Assembly: GCA_026119935.1 (NCBI GenBank)
Contig: JALRMH010000001.1
Coordinates: 2,356,001 to 2,420,000, forward strand
DNA from: Endothia cerciana
Lineage: Eukaryota > Ascomycota > Sordariomycetes > Diaporthales > Cryphonectriaceae
Length of the DNA stretch: 64,000 nucleotides
Reading direction: 5' to 3'
Shown piece by piece: positions 33,353 through 44,544 of the stretch. How positions within the stretch are numbered: the first letter of the stretch is position 1; every line of letters begins with the position of its first letter. A program made the position numbers and the translations under genes. The notes beneath the pieces are model-generated. The model was given only the letters and a program-made list of their open reading frames with translations. It ran no database searches and was not told the DNA's origin.

Positions 33353-34869
33353 ATGCTCTCCCTTGTTGTGGCCGCTCTCGCGGTTTCCGCCATGGCGGTG
33401 CCCATGCCCGCACCCACGCCGGGGCCGGACCTGAGCAAGGCCAAGGCTGGCAAGAGGGCTACCAGCTGTACCTTCTCAGGATCCGATGGGTACTCCCTGG
33501 CCAGCGTGTCCCAGAAGGACTGCGCGACCATCGTCCTGTCCGCCCTGACTGTTCCATCTGGAGTGACCTTGGACCTGTCGGATCTCGAGGATGACACCAC
33601 GGTAAGCCCGTCCGGCCCTGCTTTCCCTCGCCCCGTCTGCTGCTCGGCTAACCTCCTTCCCCGCAGGTCATCTTTGAGGGCGAGACGTCGTGGGAGTACG
33701 CCGAGTGGGACGGGCCCTTGCTGCAGATTGAGGGCACGGGAATCACCATCGAAGGAGCCTCGGGCGCCTACCTGAACGGCAACGGCGCGGACTGGTGGGA
33801 CGGTAAGGGCGGTAACGGTGGCGTCACGAAACCGAAGTTCTTCTACGCGCACGATCTCACCGACTCTACCATCACCGACCTGTACATTTACAATACGCCC
33901 GTCCAGGCCGTGAGCATTGACAACGCAGATGGCCTCACCATCACGGACATGACGATCAACAATGAGGCCGGTGCCTCGCTCGGCGCGAACACGGATGGTT
34001 TCGACATCGGCGACTCGACGAATGTCGTCATCACTGGCGCCGAGGTGTATAACCAGGATGACTGTGTCGCTATCAACTCCGGCACGGACATCACGGTCGA
34101 GAACAGTGTCTGCTCTGGTGGTCACGGCCTGTCGATCGGCTCTGTCGGTGGCCGTGATGACAACACTGTCGAGACAGTCACATTCTACAACAACGAAGTG
34201 AAGAGCTCCGTGAACGGTAAGGGTGGGGGGGGGGGCCCCCCCCCGCGCCCGGCGGGGGAGGTGGGGTGGGGGGGGGGGGGGGGGGGTGGGCCCGTCGGNN
34301 NNNNNNNNTTGGGTGGCCGTTTTTACAACATTTTCTATACATTACAATTCTACAACCACTAAGTTAAGCGCTCCGTGAACGGTAAGGATGCCCCCCCCCC
34401 CCCCCCCGAAAAAAAAAGCCGATTGCCTGTTGGTGCCGGATGGGTCTGGAACACTGGCTGACATCGCCATAGGCATCCGCATCAAGGCGACTGAGGGGGA
34501 CACCGGCACCATCAGCGGTGTCACCTACCAGGAGATCACCCTCACGGACATCTCGAAGTATGTACAAGTTCGAAACCTGGCGCGGAAGAATTGTGTACTA
34601 ACGAGCAATGCAGATACGGAATCCTGATCGAGCAGAACTACGACGGCGGCGACCTCGACGGCGGCACCCCCAGCACCGGCATCCCGATCACCGGCCTTGT
34701 GCTTGACGACATCTCCGGTTCTGACGGGGTTGAGAGCGGCGGATACAACATCGTCATCGCCTGCGGTGAGGATGCCTGCTCAGACTGGACCTGGACCGAC
34801 GTTGTCGTGACTGGAGGGTCGACTTACGACGACTGCCTCAACGTCCCCAGCGGTGTCTCCTGCTCATGA
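33353..34869 (+). CDS. Secreted endopolygalacturonase (GH28), assembly gap in an intron
   Basis: Cleaves the polygalacturonic backbone of pectin; secreted. Exons are 33353-33601, 33667-34216, 34473-34557 and 34614-34869, giving 379 residues, the normal size. The signal peptide is MLSLVVAALAVSAMAVP; an in-frame ATG at 33317 is the less likely start. The right-handed beta-helix carries the GH28 catalytic set: D193 in NTDGFD, D214 and D215 in QDDC, H236 in GGHGLSIGSVG, and R269/K271 in RIK. The spacing 21, 21, 33 equals that of Aspergillus endo-PG II, so no coding sequence is missing even though ten N at 34299-34308 lie in the second intron. The usual threonine after RIK is alanine here. The unspliced frame would read the intron as glycine/proline-rich junk. 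Confidence 0.94.
34299..34308. other. Assembly gap (10 N)
   Basis: Ten undetermined bases in the second polygalacturonase intron, between a long G-rich run on the left and a C run on the right. The base calls near it (roughly 34224-34420) look unreliable. Confidence 0.99.
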
Positions 34870-34874
34870 GCTGT

Positions 34875-34899
34875 GGAGAGAGAGAGAGAGAGAGAGAGA
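34875..34899 (+). repeat. (GA)n microsatellite in the polygalacturonase 3' region
   Basis: About 12 GA dinucleotides begin a few bases after the polygalacturonase stop codon. Confidence 0.95.
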
Positions 34900-36001
34900 C
34901 GTGCCTGATGTTGGGGATACTTGTGTGTAAGTATGGTGGTCAGCGCTATGTTCACTTCCTGTCAAGAACGAATACCATTGGTTATACTTTTGCCCCTTGA
35001 GACTGCTGTAGTCCGTCCTGCGCGTGAGATGGTGTGTGACCAAGAGATACCATAAGTGGCAATAAATGGCTGTATGTACCGGTACTAGTATGTATGTGGC
35101 ACGACATACTAGTAGGTGGAGGGGATGGTGGCTGCAAGTCCTTGCTGCAAGGAAAGGCACGCCAGCGCCGAGGCAACCGGGACGAGCCGTTGACAAGCAG
35201 CGTGGTCACTCAGTACTGGTACCCAGATAGTCATTAAGCAAGACCATGTCTGCAGTCCCGGCCCCACGTAAGCCACGACAAGCTGTTGTCGAGCGAAGCG
35301 AGCAAAAGCGAAGAGGTAGGGAGAAAATTTACGCGAGGCCCAGGTAGCATCAGAGCCTTGTAGGGTGAGGTCTCGACAAGGTGAGGGACCCAATGAGATG
35401 GGTGGTGACCTCGATGACCAAGCAGCCTGTTGTGAGGATCCCTGCGGTTAAAGGTGTCAGGGTCCCCCAGTGCGTTGTAACTATTACCTCCCCACTGAAC
35501 CCCCCGGGCCCAGTCCTAGTCCCTAGTCCCAGACCCCAACAAGAATGGCCCGAGCCAACCCTCCGACCTATGACTTCTCCATATATTCATGCTGAACCTG
35601 GGGATTGCCAGTTGGCGGTGGTGCTCCTCCCGCGAACACCTACGCAATGGGGCCAAAACGGCGTGACACCCTCTTCTCCCGTCGTTGGTGTTACTCTTGA
35701 CCGATTCGTGTCTGGCTGGCTCGTCGATTGTGCAGCGCGGGCCTCGCCTTATCGCTGAATCGTGTTAATCTCCCTCAGGTTGCTTATTCTTGTCCCCATC
35801 GATCCCTCCCGCCTCGACGACGCTTACTGCTGCCGATTTGCCGTCTTGCCACCTTCGACACCCCAATCGAGCCCATTGAACCACACCGGGCCTACTGGAT
35901 CTCGGAAGAAGTGGTGCGAGGTCGAGGAAAACGAGGACAAACCTCTATCCTCCCGGCCCCCGGCGCGTCGCGACAGCTCGACCCCGGAGCAGACCTGAAT
36001 C
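34900..36001. other. Intergenic, about 1.1 kb; mevalonate kinase promoter side
   Basis: This lies between the polygalacturonase 3' end and the mevalonate kinase start. The frames here are short, overlap and resemble no family. The last 300 bases should hold the mevalonate kinase promoter and leader. Confidence 0.55.
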
Positions 36002-37541
36002 ATGGCCACTGAGCTCAACGGTGCGAATGGCGCCAACGGCAGCGCCGCCAATGGCGGGAAATCTCACGCGAAGGCGCTGTCTCGAAAGCTGTCGAGCCCG
36101 ATGATGCCAGCATTCATGGTATCCGCACCCGCAAAGGTCATCCTCTTCGGAGAGCACGCGGTCGTTCACGGCAAGGTAGGCTGGAGCCCTCCTGGCGCGC
36201 GCACCTCATGCGCGACACGTCTCCCCGGCGTGCCTTTCTGACCGCATATCTTCCCACCAGCCTGCCATCGCCGCTGCGATATCCCTCCGGTCATATCTCC
36301 TCGTCACCACCCTATCCAAATCGAAACGCACCGTGTCTCTGATATTCCCCGACGTTGATATGTCCCACACCTGGAACATTGACGAGCTACCGTGGGCCGC
36401 CTTCTCGCACCCGTCCAAGAAGAAGTACTACTACGACCTCGTCACCAGCCTCGACCCGGATCTTCTCGCTGCGATCCAGCCTCACCTGGCCGACATCTCA
36501 AAGGATAAGCCAGAAGCTGTCCAGAAGATCCACAGGAATTCTGCGCTGTCGTTCCTATACATCTTTCTGTCGCTGGGAAGCCAATCATTCCCGGGCTGTT
36601 CGTACGCCCTACGTTCCACAATACCGATTGGGCAAGGGCTGGGCAGCAGTGCGTCCATTGCGGTCTGTCTGGCGGGGGCACTGCTGCTACAGCTGCGGGC
36701 GCTGTCTGGGCCACACCCCGATCAGCCAGAGGACGAGGCGAGGCTACAGCTCGAGCGGATCAACAGGTGGGCATTCGTGGGCGAGATGGCCATGCACGGT
36801 AACCCGTCCGGTGTCGACAACACAGTAGCTACACAGGGCAAGGCCGTCGTGTTCCAGCGGACCGACTACGGCAAGCCACCATCTGTACGCCCACTTTGGG
36901 ACTTTCCGGAGCTGCCCTTGTTGCTGGTGGACACAAAGCAGCCCAAGTCTACGGCTCACGAGGTGGCCAAGGTCGGCGCGCTGAGGGAGAAGTACCCCAA
37001 GCTTGTGGGCGGCATCTTGGATACCATCGACAAGATCACGAGGACGGCAGAGGCCCTGATGGACGAGGAAGACTTCGACAGTGAGGAGATGACGAGTCTG
37101 CAGAGGGTAGGCGAGCTGATGACCTTGAACCACGGGCAGCTCATGTCCCTGGGCGTCTCACACCCACGGCTGGAGAGGATACGAGCGCTGGTGGATCACG
37201 AGGGCATCGGTTGGACGAAGCTCACGGGGGCCGGAGGCGGCGGCTGCTCTATTACACTGCTGCGACCGGATGCAAGGACAAAGCTGGACCGGCTAGAGGA
37301 GCGATTGGATGAAGAGGGCTTCGAGAAGTTTGAGACGACACTAGGAGGCGACGGAGTCGGCGTCCTCCACCCCGCGGTGATTAAGAACGGCTTGGACGAG
37401 GACGAGGAGGGCGGGATGGAGATCGACCTGGAGTGCTTCCTCGACGCTGAGGACAATGAGGCTGTGGAAAGACTAGTGGGGGTTCACGGGGGCGGCGGTG
37501 AAAGAGAGGGCTGGAAGTTCTGGAAGGTGGAGTCACACTAG
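36002..37541 (+). CDS. erg12: Mevalonate kinase
   Basis: Phosphorylates mevalonate at the 5-hydroxyl with ATP, in the isoprenoid/ergosterol pathway; cytosolic or peroxisomal. Exons are 36002-36175 and 36261-37541, giving 484 residues. It is a GHMP kinase with an asparagine/glycine-rich N-terminal tail, then motif 1 (SAPAKVILFGEHAVVHGK, interrupted right after by the intron), motif 2, the ATP loop PIGQGLGSSASIA, the HGNPSGVDN segment, and motif 3, KLTGAGGGGCSI. The C-terminus is longer than in yeast, with acidic stretches (EDEEGGMEIDLE). It lies 451 bases upstream of the co-directional prenyltransferase alpha gene, which uses products of this pathway. Confidence 0.96.
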
Positions 37542-37992
37542 GGACGCCCACCCTCTGGGTTGTCCGGAAGCGCCAGGCTGTCGACAGGCCGACCTGGTGG
37601 TCTTCTCGACCCTCTTGGGGAACTGATGGCCTCAAAATGTAGAGTAATACATAATACTCTTGGGGTGATCTTCGCCTGTACAACCTCGAGCGGCTGCAGC
37701 CTAAAGTGCAACCTCACGGTTTCGTATACTATGATGCGATCATAATGATACGATCATAATGACAGAAGAACACATTGAACAAAAGGACGGTCTGTCTACC
37801 TTGGATGACATATCTCAGTTTGCATGGGAGTGATTGTCCACTCATATTGTTCTTGAAAGTGCCCCACGTCGAGACAGGGGTGAGCTCCCCATAGGGGGTG
37901 CGTGGGGGAGCTCCAGATATCCTGCAGATCATAGCAGGGCTACCTGACTCCAGATAGAACAACGACAACACCACCGCTTCACGAAAGCAGCC
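37542..37992. promoter_or_regulatory. Spacer between mevalonate kinase and prenyltransferase alpha
   Basis: These 451 bases contain the erg12 3' end and the promoter of the next gene. A short duplicated motif, tgcgatcataatgatacgatcataatgac, lies near 37734-37762 as two copies of gatcataatga. No coding signal. Confidence 0.5.
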
Positions 37993-39756
37993 ATGCCACC
38001 CAAGACAAAGGCAGCGCTCAGACAAAGAGACTCAGAAGGTGAGTTACATGCGTCGACCATAACCCGACGCGGCCATCAACCCTTCTCATCCGACAACCCC
38101 GACTGACACCACTCGTCTAGCCAAACCTCAAGACGACAACACCCCTCCGAAGACGGTCAACGAGCGCTCCGCCCGCGTCTACAGCCAAGGCCATCCATAC
38201 TCCGTCTCCCTCTCCACCAGCGGACCGAGCGGCTTGTCCCCAGCGGACCGCAGCGCCTGGGCCAACGCGCACTTCGCCCGGTCCCCGGCCCTCCTCAAGC
38301 GGCTGGGCAACAAGTCACAGCGTGACGTCTGGAAGGCCGTCAACGAGACCGGCGGGCTGCCCCTGAGGGCCCTCAGGACCCACGCGGGAGGGGCACAAGG
38401 AGGCCACAGCTGGGGCAGGGACCGCTTCGGCGCGGACCTGGGCGAGTACCCGCCCGAGCAGTTCGCGAGGAGGGGCGAGAGGGCCCTGCAGCTTGCCGCG
38501 CTAGAGGTGCAGCGGCGCGCGTTCCTGGACAGGAGGGAGCGCGAGCGTGGGGGGTGGGTCGACCCAGGCACGAAGGAGGCCGTCGCCGTGGGCCCCGGGG
38601 AGGTCGAGGAGGAGAGGCTGAGGCGCAAGGAGATCGCCGCGCTGAGGATGGAGCTCTACGGCGAGAGGTCGGGTGCGTACGGCACGGACCCGGACTGGGA
38701 CGATGTTATACCCATGCCTATAGAGGATGGCGAGGGGTTGTTGGCGGCCATCGCGTATTCGGACGACTATGCCGAGGGTATGTCTTCCTTCCCCCTTCCC
38801 CCCTTGCTCGTCCGCGTGCGTCCTACTACGGGGGCGGCCGGTTAGTATACATACTGACATCAGAACCAGCCATATCCTACCTGCGCGCCGTGATGGCCAA
38901 GAAGGAGTATTCCACCCGCTGCCTCCGCCTCACCCAGCACATCATCTCCTTGAACCCTGCGCACTACACCGTGTGGCTGTACCGCTTCTCCATTGTGCAG
39001 GCGCTCAACATCCCCCTCCTGGAGGAGATCGAGTGGCTCAACAAGGTGTCCCTCGAAAACCTCAAGAACTACCAGATCTGGCACCACCGCCGCCTGCTCC
39101 TGGACCACTACTTCCCGACCATCCAGTCGTCCCCGGACAAGGTCGCCGAGCTTGCAAAGTCCGAGCAGGAGTTCCTCACGCAAATCCTCGCGGAGGACAC
39201 CAAGAACTACCATGTCTGGTCGTATCGGCAGTACATGGTGCCGAAGCTAGGCATCTTTGGGGACAGCGAGGTCCAGGCTGCCGAGCACCTGATCGATGAG
39301 GACGTCCGCAACAACTCGGCGTGGTCGCACCGGTTCTTCGTGGTGTTCTCGGACCCGAAGCATACCACACCGGGGAGCCTGTCGACGGAGCACGACCCGG
39401 GGGTGCCGGGGGACATCATCGACCGGGAGGTCAAGTATGCGCAGGGCAAGATCTCGTTGGCGCCCCAGAACCAGAGCCCGTGGAACTACCTGCGCGGCGT
39501 GCTGGTCAAGGGCGGGAGGAAGATGGGCAGCGTGGAGGGTTTTGCGGCCCAGTTTGTGAGCGGGGCCGGCTCGGAGGAGGAGAAGGTCACGAGCACGCAC
39601 GGCCTGGAGCTGCTGGCGGAGATCTACGCGGAGAAGGGCGACACGGAGAAGGCGGACCTGTGCCTGAGGCGCCTCGGCGAGAAGTGGGACCGTATAAGGC
39701 TGGGCTACTGGCAGTGGAGGAGGCAGATGCTCAAGGACGAGGCTGTTGGCGTTTAG
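37993..39756 (+). CDS. ram2: Farnesyl/geranylgeranyltransferase type I alpha subunit, N-terminally extended
   Basis: Shared alpha subunit of the two CaaX prenyltransferases that attach farnesyl or geranylgeranyl to C-terminal cysteines. Exons are 37993-38038, 38121-38777 and 38870-39756, giving 529 residues. The Ram2 core starts near residue 190 (GTDPDWDDVIPMP; IAYSDDYAEAISYLRAVMA). It holds the prenyltransferase-alpha repeats HYTVWLYR, NYQIWHHRR, NYHVWSYRQ, NNSAWSHRF and NQSPWNYLRG, about 35-45 residues apart. Fungal Ram2 is usually about 340-430 residues. Here about 190 residues precede the core, rich in R, A and G and ending in a charged helix (EVEEERLRRKEIAALRMEL), in the same exon as the core start. 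An internal ATG at 38648 would give a normal-size protein. The extension is not a domain I recognise. Confidence 0.9.
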
Positions 39757-41275
39757 ATGTTATGGGGTCACGAATAACGAACTACTCTGGACATGCGGCA
39801 AGGGGACTCTTTGTAGAAGAGTGTAGTGGTTCAAAGACATGTTTATACTATAGTTCTCCCCTTCCATACAAGAAGCGGGAAATTTCTGGGTTCATATAAG
39901 AACAAGCTGTCTCTTTTCTGCCTTTGTTTCTATCCAGCTCTCCGTCATCGGATTATGGCGGCCATAATTACTGAAGGAGCCTTTGCGTTCATAGCGAGTG
40001 AACCCGGTGTGTCTGTCTTCGCCGCCACCGACGGGCTTAGGACAAGTCAGTATGCACACGCGCGCCCACATTCCTGCTGCAATCCGATGACCGGAGTCGA
40101 CGGCAACTCCCATGTATGGACACACACGATACCGGACATTGACATGCTCGATCTCGACATTCTCAGCCTTCTCGTTCTCGAACTTGTTTTCCGATTCTTC
40201 CGATAACACGACAGACGTGGCCTGTTACTTTAGCCCCCAGGGTCGATGTCTACAAATGGGTTCCTCGCCGTGGCTTAGACATATGTGTGTCAATGGCGAT
40301 AATAATGTCGCAAGTCCCAATCGGCAAGACTGTGAACTCCCATATCACCACTACATCTGCAGCGCAAGCCCGTCACCGTGGCAATTGTTAAAAACCACTC
40401 AAAAATCTCCGAAACCTACCTCTTTACTCACAAGCGCGATCCACATTTCCAGCCACAGCCTCCCTGAGTTCCAGTATCTCGTGCCTGGAATGCAGGCCTC
40501 AATGATCTCAAAGAGCTTGGGGTCTTTGGACCTCCTGACCTCCTTTGGCAGACGCATGGCATTGTGCAGGACCACGTATTTCTCAATGATTCGTGGCATA
40601 GATGGCGATTGGGACAATTTTCACACTGACAGATTTGCGCTTTCGGTGTCGTTCGATCGAGACGTCTCATCTGATAAGTTCATTGAATGGTTTGGATGTT
40701 GTCTTGTGCCGAAAGCCGAGGCTACCCAAATGATCCTATCCTCCAGCCCGAACGATGGCTTTGATGGATTCGCAAACATCCTTGGTGATGAAAGCCTCCA
40801 CCATTCCACTCTTTCGTAGTCGCTCATCCCATATAAGACCTGATTGGAAGCGGACCCTAGCCCTGACGATTGGCGCTCTGCCAGATGATGTTCGTAGCCG
40901 CCCTGAGTACGTGCAGTGCTTGGCCCCTCAACGATGTTAACTGATCCTGACATCCACGTGCAGTGCCTAATCTTTATATTCCTTCCCTCGAAATCGATCG
41001 GAGGCTCGACGACGGCCCTTGAGGCCCTGAGAGCGACGGCTGAACTGCATCGCCTCCTAAAATAGCTGCCAGCGCCCTCCCCCGCTCAGGTCACGACGAG
41101 GCTGTAGAGGAAAGACATCATCGGACGCAGCCTGTCGTCCACCAAGTCTGCCGTATCGATCGCCCAGCCTCCTGCCTGTAACCGTCGTCCAGCCCCCATC
41201 CGAGTCGTTGCTCATGCGCGTGATGATATTTCTCTTCTTCGGTCTGCCGCCGCTTGCGGCACCCAGGCCGCGATC
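39757..41275. other. Intergenic, 1.5 kb, with one unassigned minus-strand frame
   Basis: This lies between the prenyltransferase alpha gene and mtr2. On the minus strand 40953-40399 one frame is open except for a single stop near 40618-40620; I do not recognise the product. The rest shows overlapping chance frames. Confidence 0.5.
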
Positions 41276-41860
41276 CTATAGCGTCCTGTAGTTCTGCGAG
41301 GCGATCAGGAACCTCTTCACGTTCCGGGGCGGGTTCCTGCCACGCGCGTCCCAGTTCGGCACCAGCACGAAAACGTCGCTGAACGTCTTGCGGGTCGGCT
41401 CGGGCTCGGTCTCGAGGTGCAGGATCCCCATCACGCTGACCACCATGCTGATACGTCCGCCGCTCTTGTCCGGGCCCTTGGAGCGGATGTACTCGGGCGC
41501 CGCGGTCAGGTAGTCGTCGTTGATCACCTGCGCGTCGAAGCTATCGACCTCGTAGCGCACACGCGGCCTGCTCGGGCGTGACTGCCGGTGGGAGTCGGTA
41601 GCACCGTTGGCGGTGGAGGCGGAGGACGAACCGCCGCGCTGCCCTTCGAGGAGAGCCTCGTACTCGCTCGGGTCGGTCAGGTGTGCGCCATTGATGGTAA
41701 TGTCGGCAGTCACGCCTGCATTGGTGTACTTGGTGTTTGAGTTGATGTAGTAAGGGGAGAGAGGGCGCGCGTCGTTCAGATCGCGGTAGTACCAGTCGAC
41801 GAAGCTCTGGGCACCGTCGCTGGAGACCTTGACCTCGGTGTCTTCGGTTGGATAGGACAT
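41276..41860 (-). CDS. mtr2: mRNA export factor Mtr2 (NTF2-like)
   Basis: Small partner of Mex67; the heterodimer carries mRNA and pre-ribosomes through nuclear pores. Single exon, 194 residues. The NTF2-like fold is recognisable: an N-terminal helix (GAQSFVDWYYRDLN), then YYINSNTKY, INGAHLTDPSEYEALLEGQ, a serine-rich loop, VRYEVDSFDAQVINDDYL, a GGRISMVVSVMGIL strand, and the C-terminal VFVLVPNWD and FLIASQNYRTL motifs that mark Mtr2. The frame is open for 38 more residues upstream, but the ATG at 41860 gives the standard MSYPTED-type start. It is divergent from the methionyl-tRNA synthetase. Confidence 0.88.
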   Translation of the reverse strand: MSYPTEDTEVKVSSDGAQSFVDWYYRDLNDARPLSPYYINSNTKYTNAGVTADITINGAHLTDPSEYEALLEGQRGGSSSASTANGATDSHRQSRPSRPRVRYEVDSFDAQVINDDYLTAAPEYIRSKGPDKSGGRISMVVSVMGILHLETEPEPTRKTFSDVFVLVPNWDARGRNPPRNVKRFLIASQNYRTL

Positions 41861-42311
41861 CTTGACGGTTGTTGTTAATTCGACATGGACGTTGTGGTGT
41901 AGGTGACGCCGGAGTATGTTGTCCGGGGTGTTACTACTGTTCGAGAGCTTCGCAAAGCAGTAGCAAGAGGCCACCCGGTGGCTAGCTGTGTGAGACGTTC
42001 GCGTAATGTGGTGATGCGTTTTGCAAGTTGCGCAAGTGGGTTGTCCAGAATATAGGCAAGAAAGGAGATTGGGTTGAGATCTGGACAGTGCGGCGCATTG
42101 AAGCAGGCAACCGGTTAGTGGGGTAGCCAGCTCGATTTTTGTTCAACTCCTCAGCGACACAGTTATCCGAGCTTTCTGTCCGCACAGGTCTTATCGATAA
42201 GAGCTCCGGAATTTTTTGGATTGAGCGAGGTGACGCGCATCGCGACGGATAGATTCATGGCTGTTTCAAGCACCTGCGTAGTGTACCTTCAACAACGGAT
42301 GACACCACCAG
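41861..42311. promoter_or_regulatory. Divergent promoter region between mtr2 and methionyl-tRNA synthetase
   Basis: These 451 bases between two opposite starts should contain both promoters. No specific element was assigned. Confidence 0.45.
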
Positions 42312-44272
42312 ATGGATCGACTCCTCCTCCGGCCAGGTAGGCTAAGGAGCCTTCGAACGACTGCACTTCCGAGACCTGGCTGGATACGTGCCTCCTGCTG
42401 CCACAACGTAACCACCACGCCATTCAGTGCTCGCCGATATGCGAAGCAGGCGGCGACGGACGTCCAGTCCAAGCCCTACTACGTGACAACACCAATCTTC
42501 TACGTTAACGCGGGTGAGAACTTCCTGCTCTCGATATCGCACCTGCTTCACGGCTAATCAGGGTTGGCAGCACCCCACGTTGGTCACATGTATAGCATGA
42601 TCCTCGCCGACGTCCTTAAAAGATGGCACGCGCTCCAAGGACAGCAGTCTCTACTCCTTACCGGCACCGACGAGCACGGCATGAAGATCCAACAAGCCGC
42701 GGCTGCCAACGACACCCTCCCAAAGCAGTGGTGCGATATGCAGGCCGAGAAGTTCCGGGCACTCGCGACGAAGACGAACCTCGCAAACGACTTCTTCATC
42801 CGCACGACTGACGAAGATCACAAGGAGGCGGTTAGACATTTTTGGTTCTTGCTCAAAGAGAAGGGGCTGATATACGAGTCGAAACATGAGGGCTGGTACT
42901 GTGTCAGCGACGAGACTTTCTACCCGGAGTCCATGCTCACGAGGAAGGTTGATCCACTAACCGGCCAGGTGTCTATGGCGTCCATCGAGACCGGGAACCC
43001 GGTGGACTGGACAGAGGAGAAGAACTATCACTTCCGGATGACTGCCTTGAAGGACCAACTACTAGCATACTACAAAGAGAATCCCGAATGGATCGTCCCC
43101 AGACAGAGGATGCGAGAGGTGGTGGACTGGGTCACGAACAATCTCGAGGATCTGTCAATATCGCGGCCATCAAATCGCTTGGACTGGGGTATTCGTGTTC
43201 CGGACGACGAGAGCCAGACCATCTATGTCTGGGTCGACGCTCTCATCAACTATCTCACCAAGGCTGGCTTTCCGAACTGGGCACCGGGCAAGGAATTCGA
43301 AGGTGGATGGCCTGCGGACGTTCAGGTCATTGGCAAAGACATTCTCCGCTTCCACGGCGTATACTGGCCTGCGCTCTTGCTAGCCGTCGACATCCAACCC
43401 CCGAAAAAGCTACTCAGCCATGCGCACTGGACAATGAGCGGCAAGAAGATGTCAAAGTCCTTGGGAAATGTCGTCAACCCGTTCTATGCTCTGGATCGGT
43501 GGGGTGTCGATGTGATGCGGTTCTTTATGATCTATGACGGTGGAATTGAGAATGACTCCGACTATGACAATGCTATCATCGTGGAGAGGTACAAGAAGAT
43601 ACTACAAGGCACAGTTGGGAACCTGCTGAGCCGAGTCACGCGGGCTAAAGCTTGGAATGTCAAGGAGAGCGTCCTGGCGGCAGCCATACTCACTGCTGAT
43701 GTGCACACGTCTCGATTTAATCCCCGCCATGCGGAGTTGTTCAAAGCGCAGGAGGAAATGGTTTCTGAGCTCTATGGTCGAATGAACGCCCTGATGGAGA
43801 AGCCGGACCCTCGTCGAGCGCTCATGTTCCTTATAGACGCTGCATTTGAGGTAAGTTATACCGGTGGCCCACGCTCGCAATTAATACGCGCGCGACTTTA
43901 CCGCTTGCTAACACGAGACAGGTCAACAGATTCGTCACTGAGATGAAGCCCTGGGACGTGACGAATCAGATTAATGAAATCTTGCGTGTTCCGGAGAATG
44001 CGTCGCGATCTGAGGAGGTACTGTTGCTGAAGACACTACGCGGCAAGACGATATACATCCTGGCCGAGACCCTGCGCAATATGGGCATTCTTCTGCAACC
44101 TTTTATGCCGGAGAAGACAGAAGAGATGCTGGACGTGCTGGGCGTCTCTGTAGATAAGAGGACCTTTGAGTTTGTAGGCCTGGGTAAGGACTTTAGTTAT
44201 GGAGAGCCCCTGAGGCCTGCTGGAAGAAGCGCACACCAGAGCCTATTCCCTCCGATAGAAATAGAATCCTGA
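42312..44272 (+). CDS. msm1: Mitochondrial methionyl-tRNA synthetase
   Basis: Charges mitochondrial tRNA-Met with methionine using ATP (class I synthetase). Exons are 42312-42513, 42571-43850 and 43922-44272, giving 610 residues. The N-terminal 45 residues are arginine-rich with no acidic residue after D2 (RPGRLRSLRTTALPRPGWIR), read as a mitochondrial presequence. The HIGH-type motif is AAPHVGHMYS, created by the first splice, and the KMSKS loop is GKKMSKSLGN. The enzyme has the bacterial/mitochondrial single-polypeptide layout with no C-terminal tRNA-binding extension, which separates it from the cytosolic form. The second intron falls in the anticodon-binding helical domain. Confidence 0.95.
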
Positions 44273-44544
44273 GGGTAACTGTCGAGGGCCTTGAGAAGAG
44301 CGACAGCGGGTTGATGACATCATATTCACCAGATATGTACATTGAGTCGTGACACCAGTATCACACTGAACTAATGTTTGGAATATTGCTGAGACGAACT
44401 GGTTGTGTGTGGAAGAGTTATAAGTTATTGTTCCTCGTAGTGTGCCCCGTCAAAAGGCCCCGGTGCGCAAGCCTACTCCCAAATGGATTTTCCTCGCACA
44501 CACCCCCAGCCATTCTACCGCATCACTCAATTTCATTCCTCGCC

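Noticed and set aside
34217..34362. Glycine/proline-rich reading of the polygalacturonase frame through the gap
   Set aside because: This is intron and low-quality homopolymer sequence; the spliced protein has the exact catalytic spacing of the family without it.
40428..40670. Cysteine-rich minus-strand frame (CQCENCPNRHLC)
   Set aside because: The cysteine pattern is limited to one small patch, and a competing frame on the same strand looks more protein-like; treated as chance.
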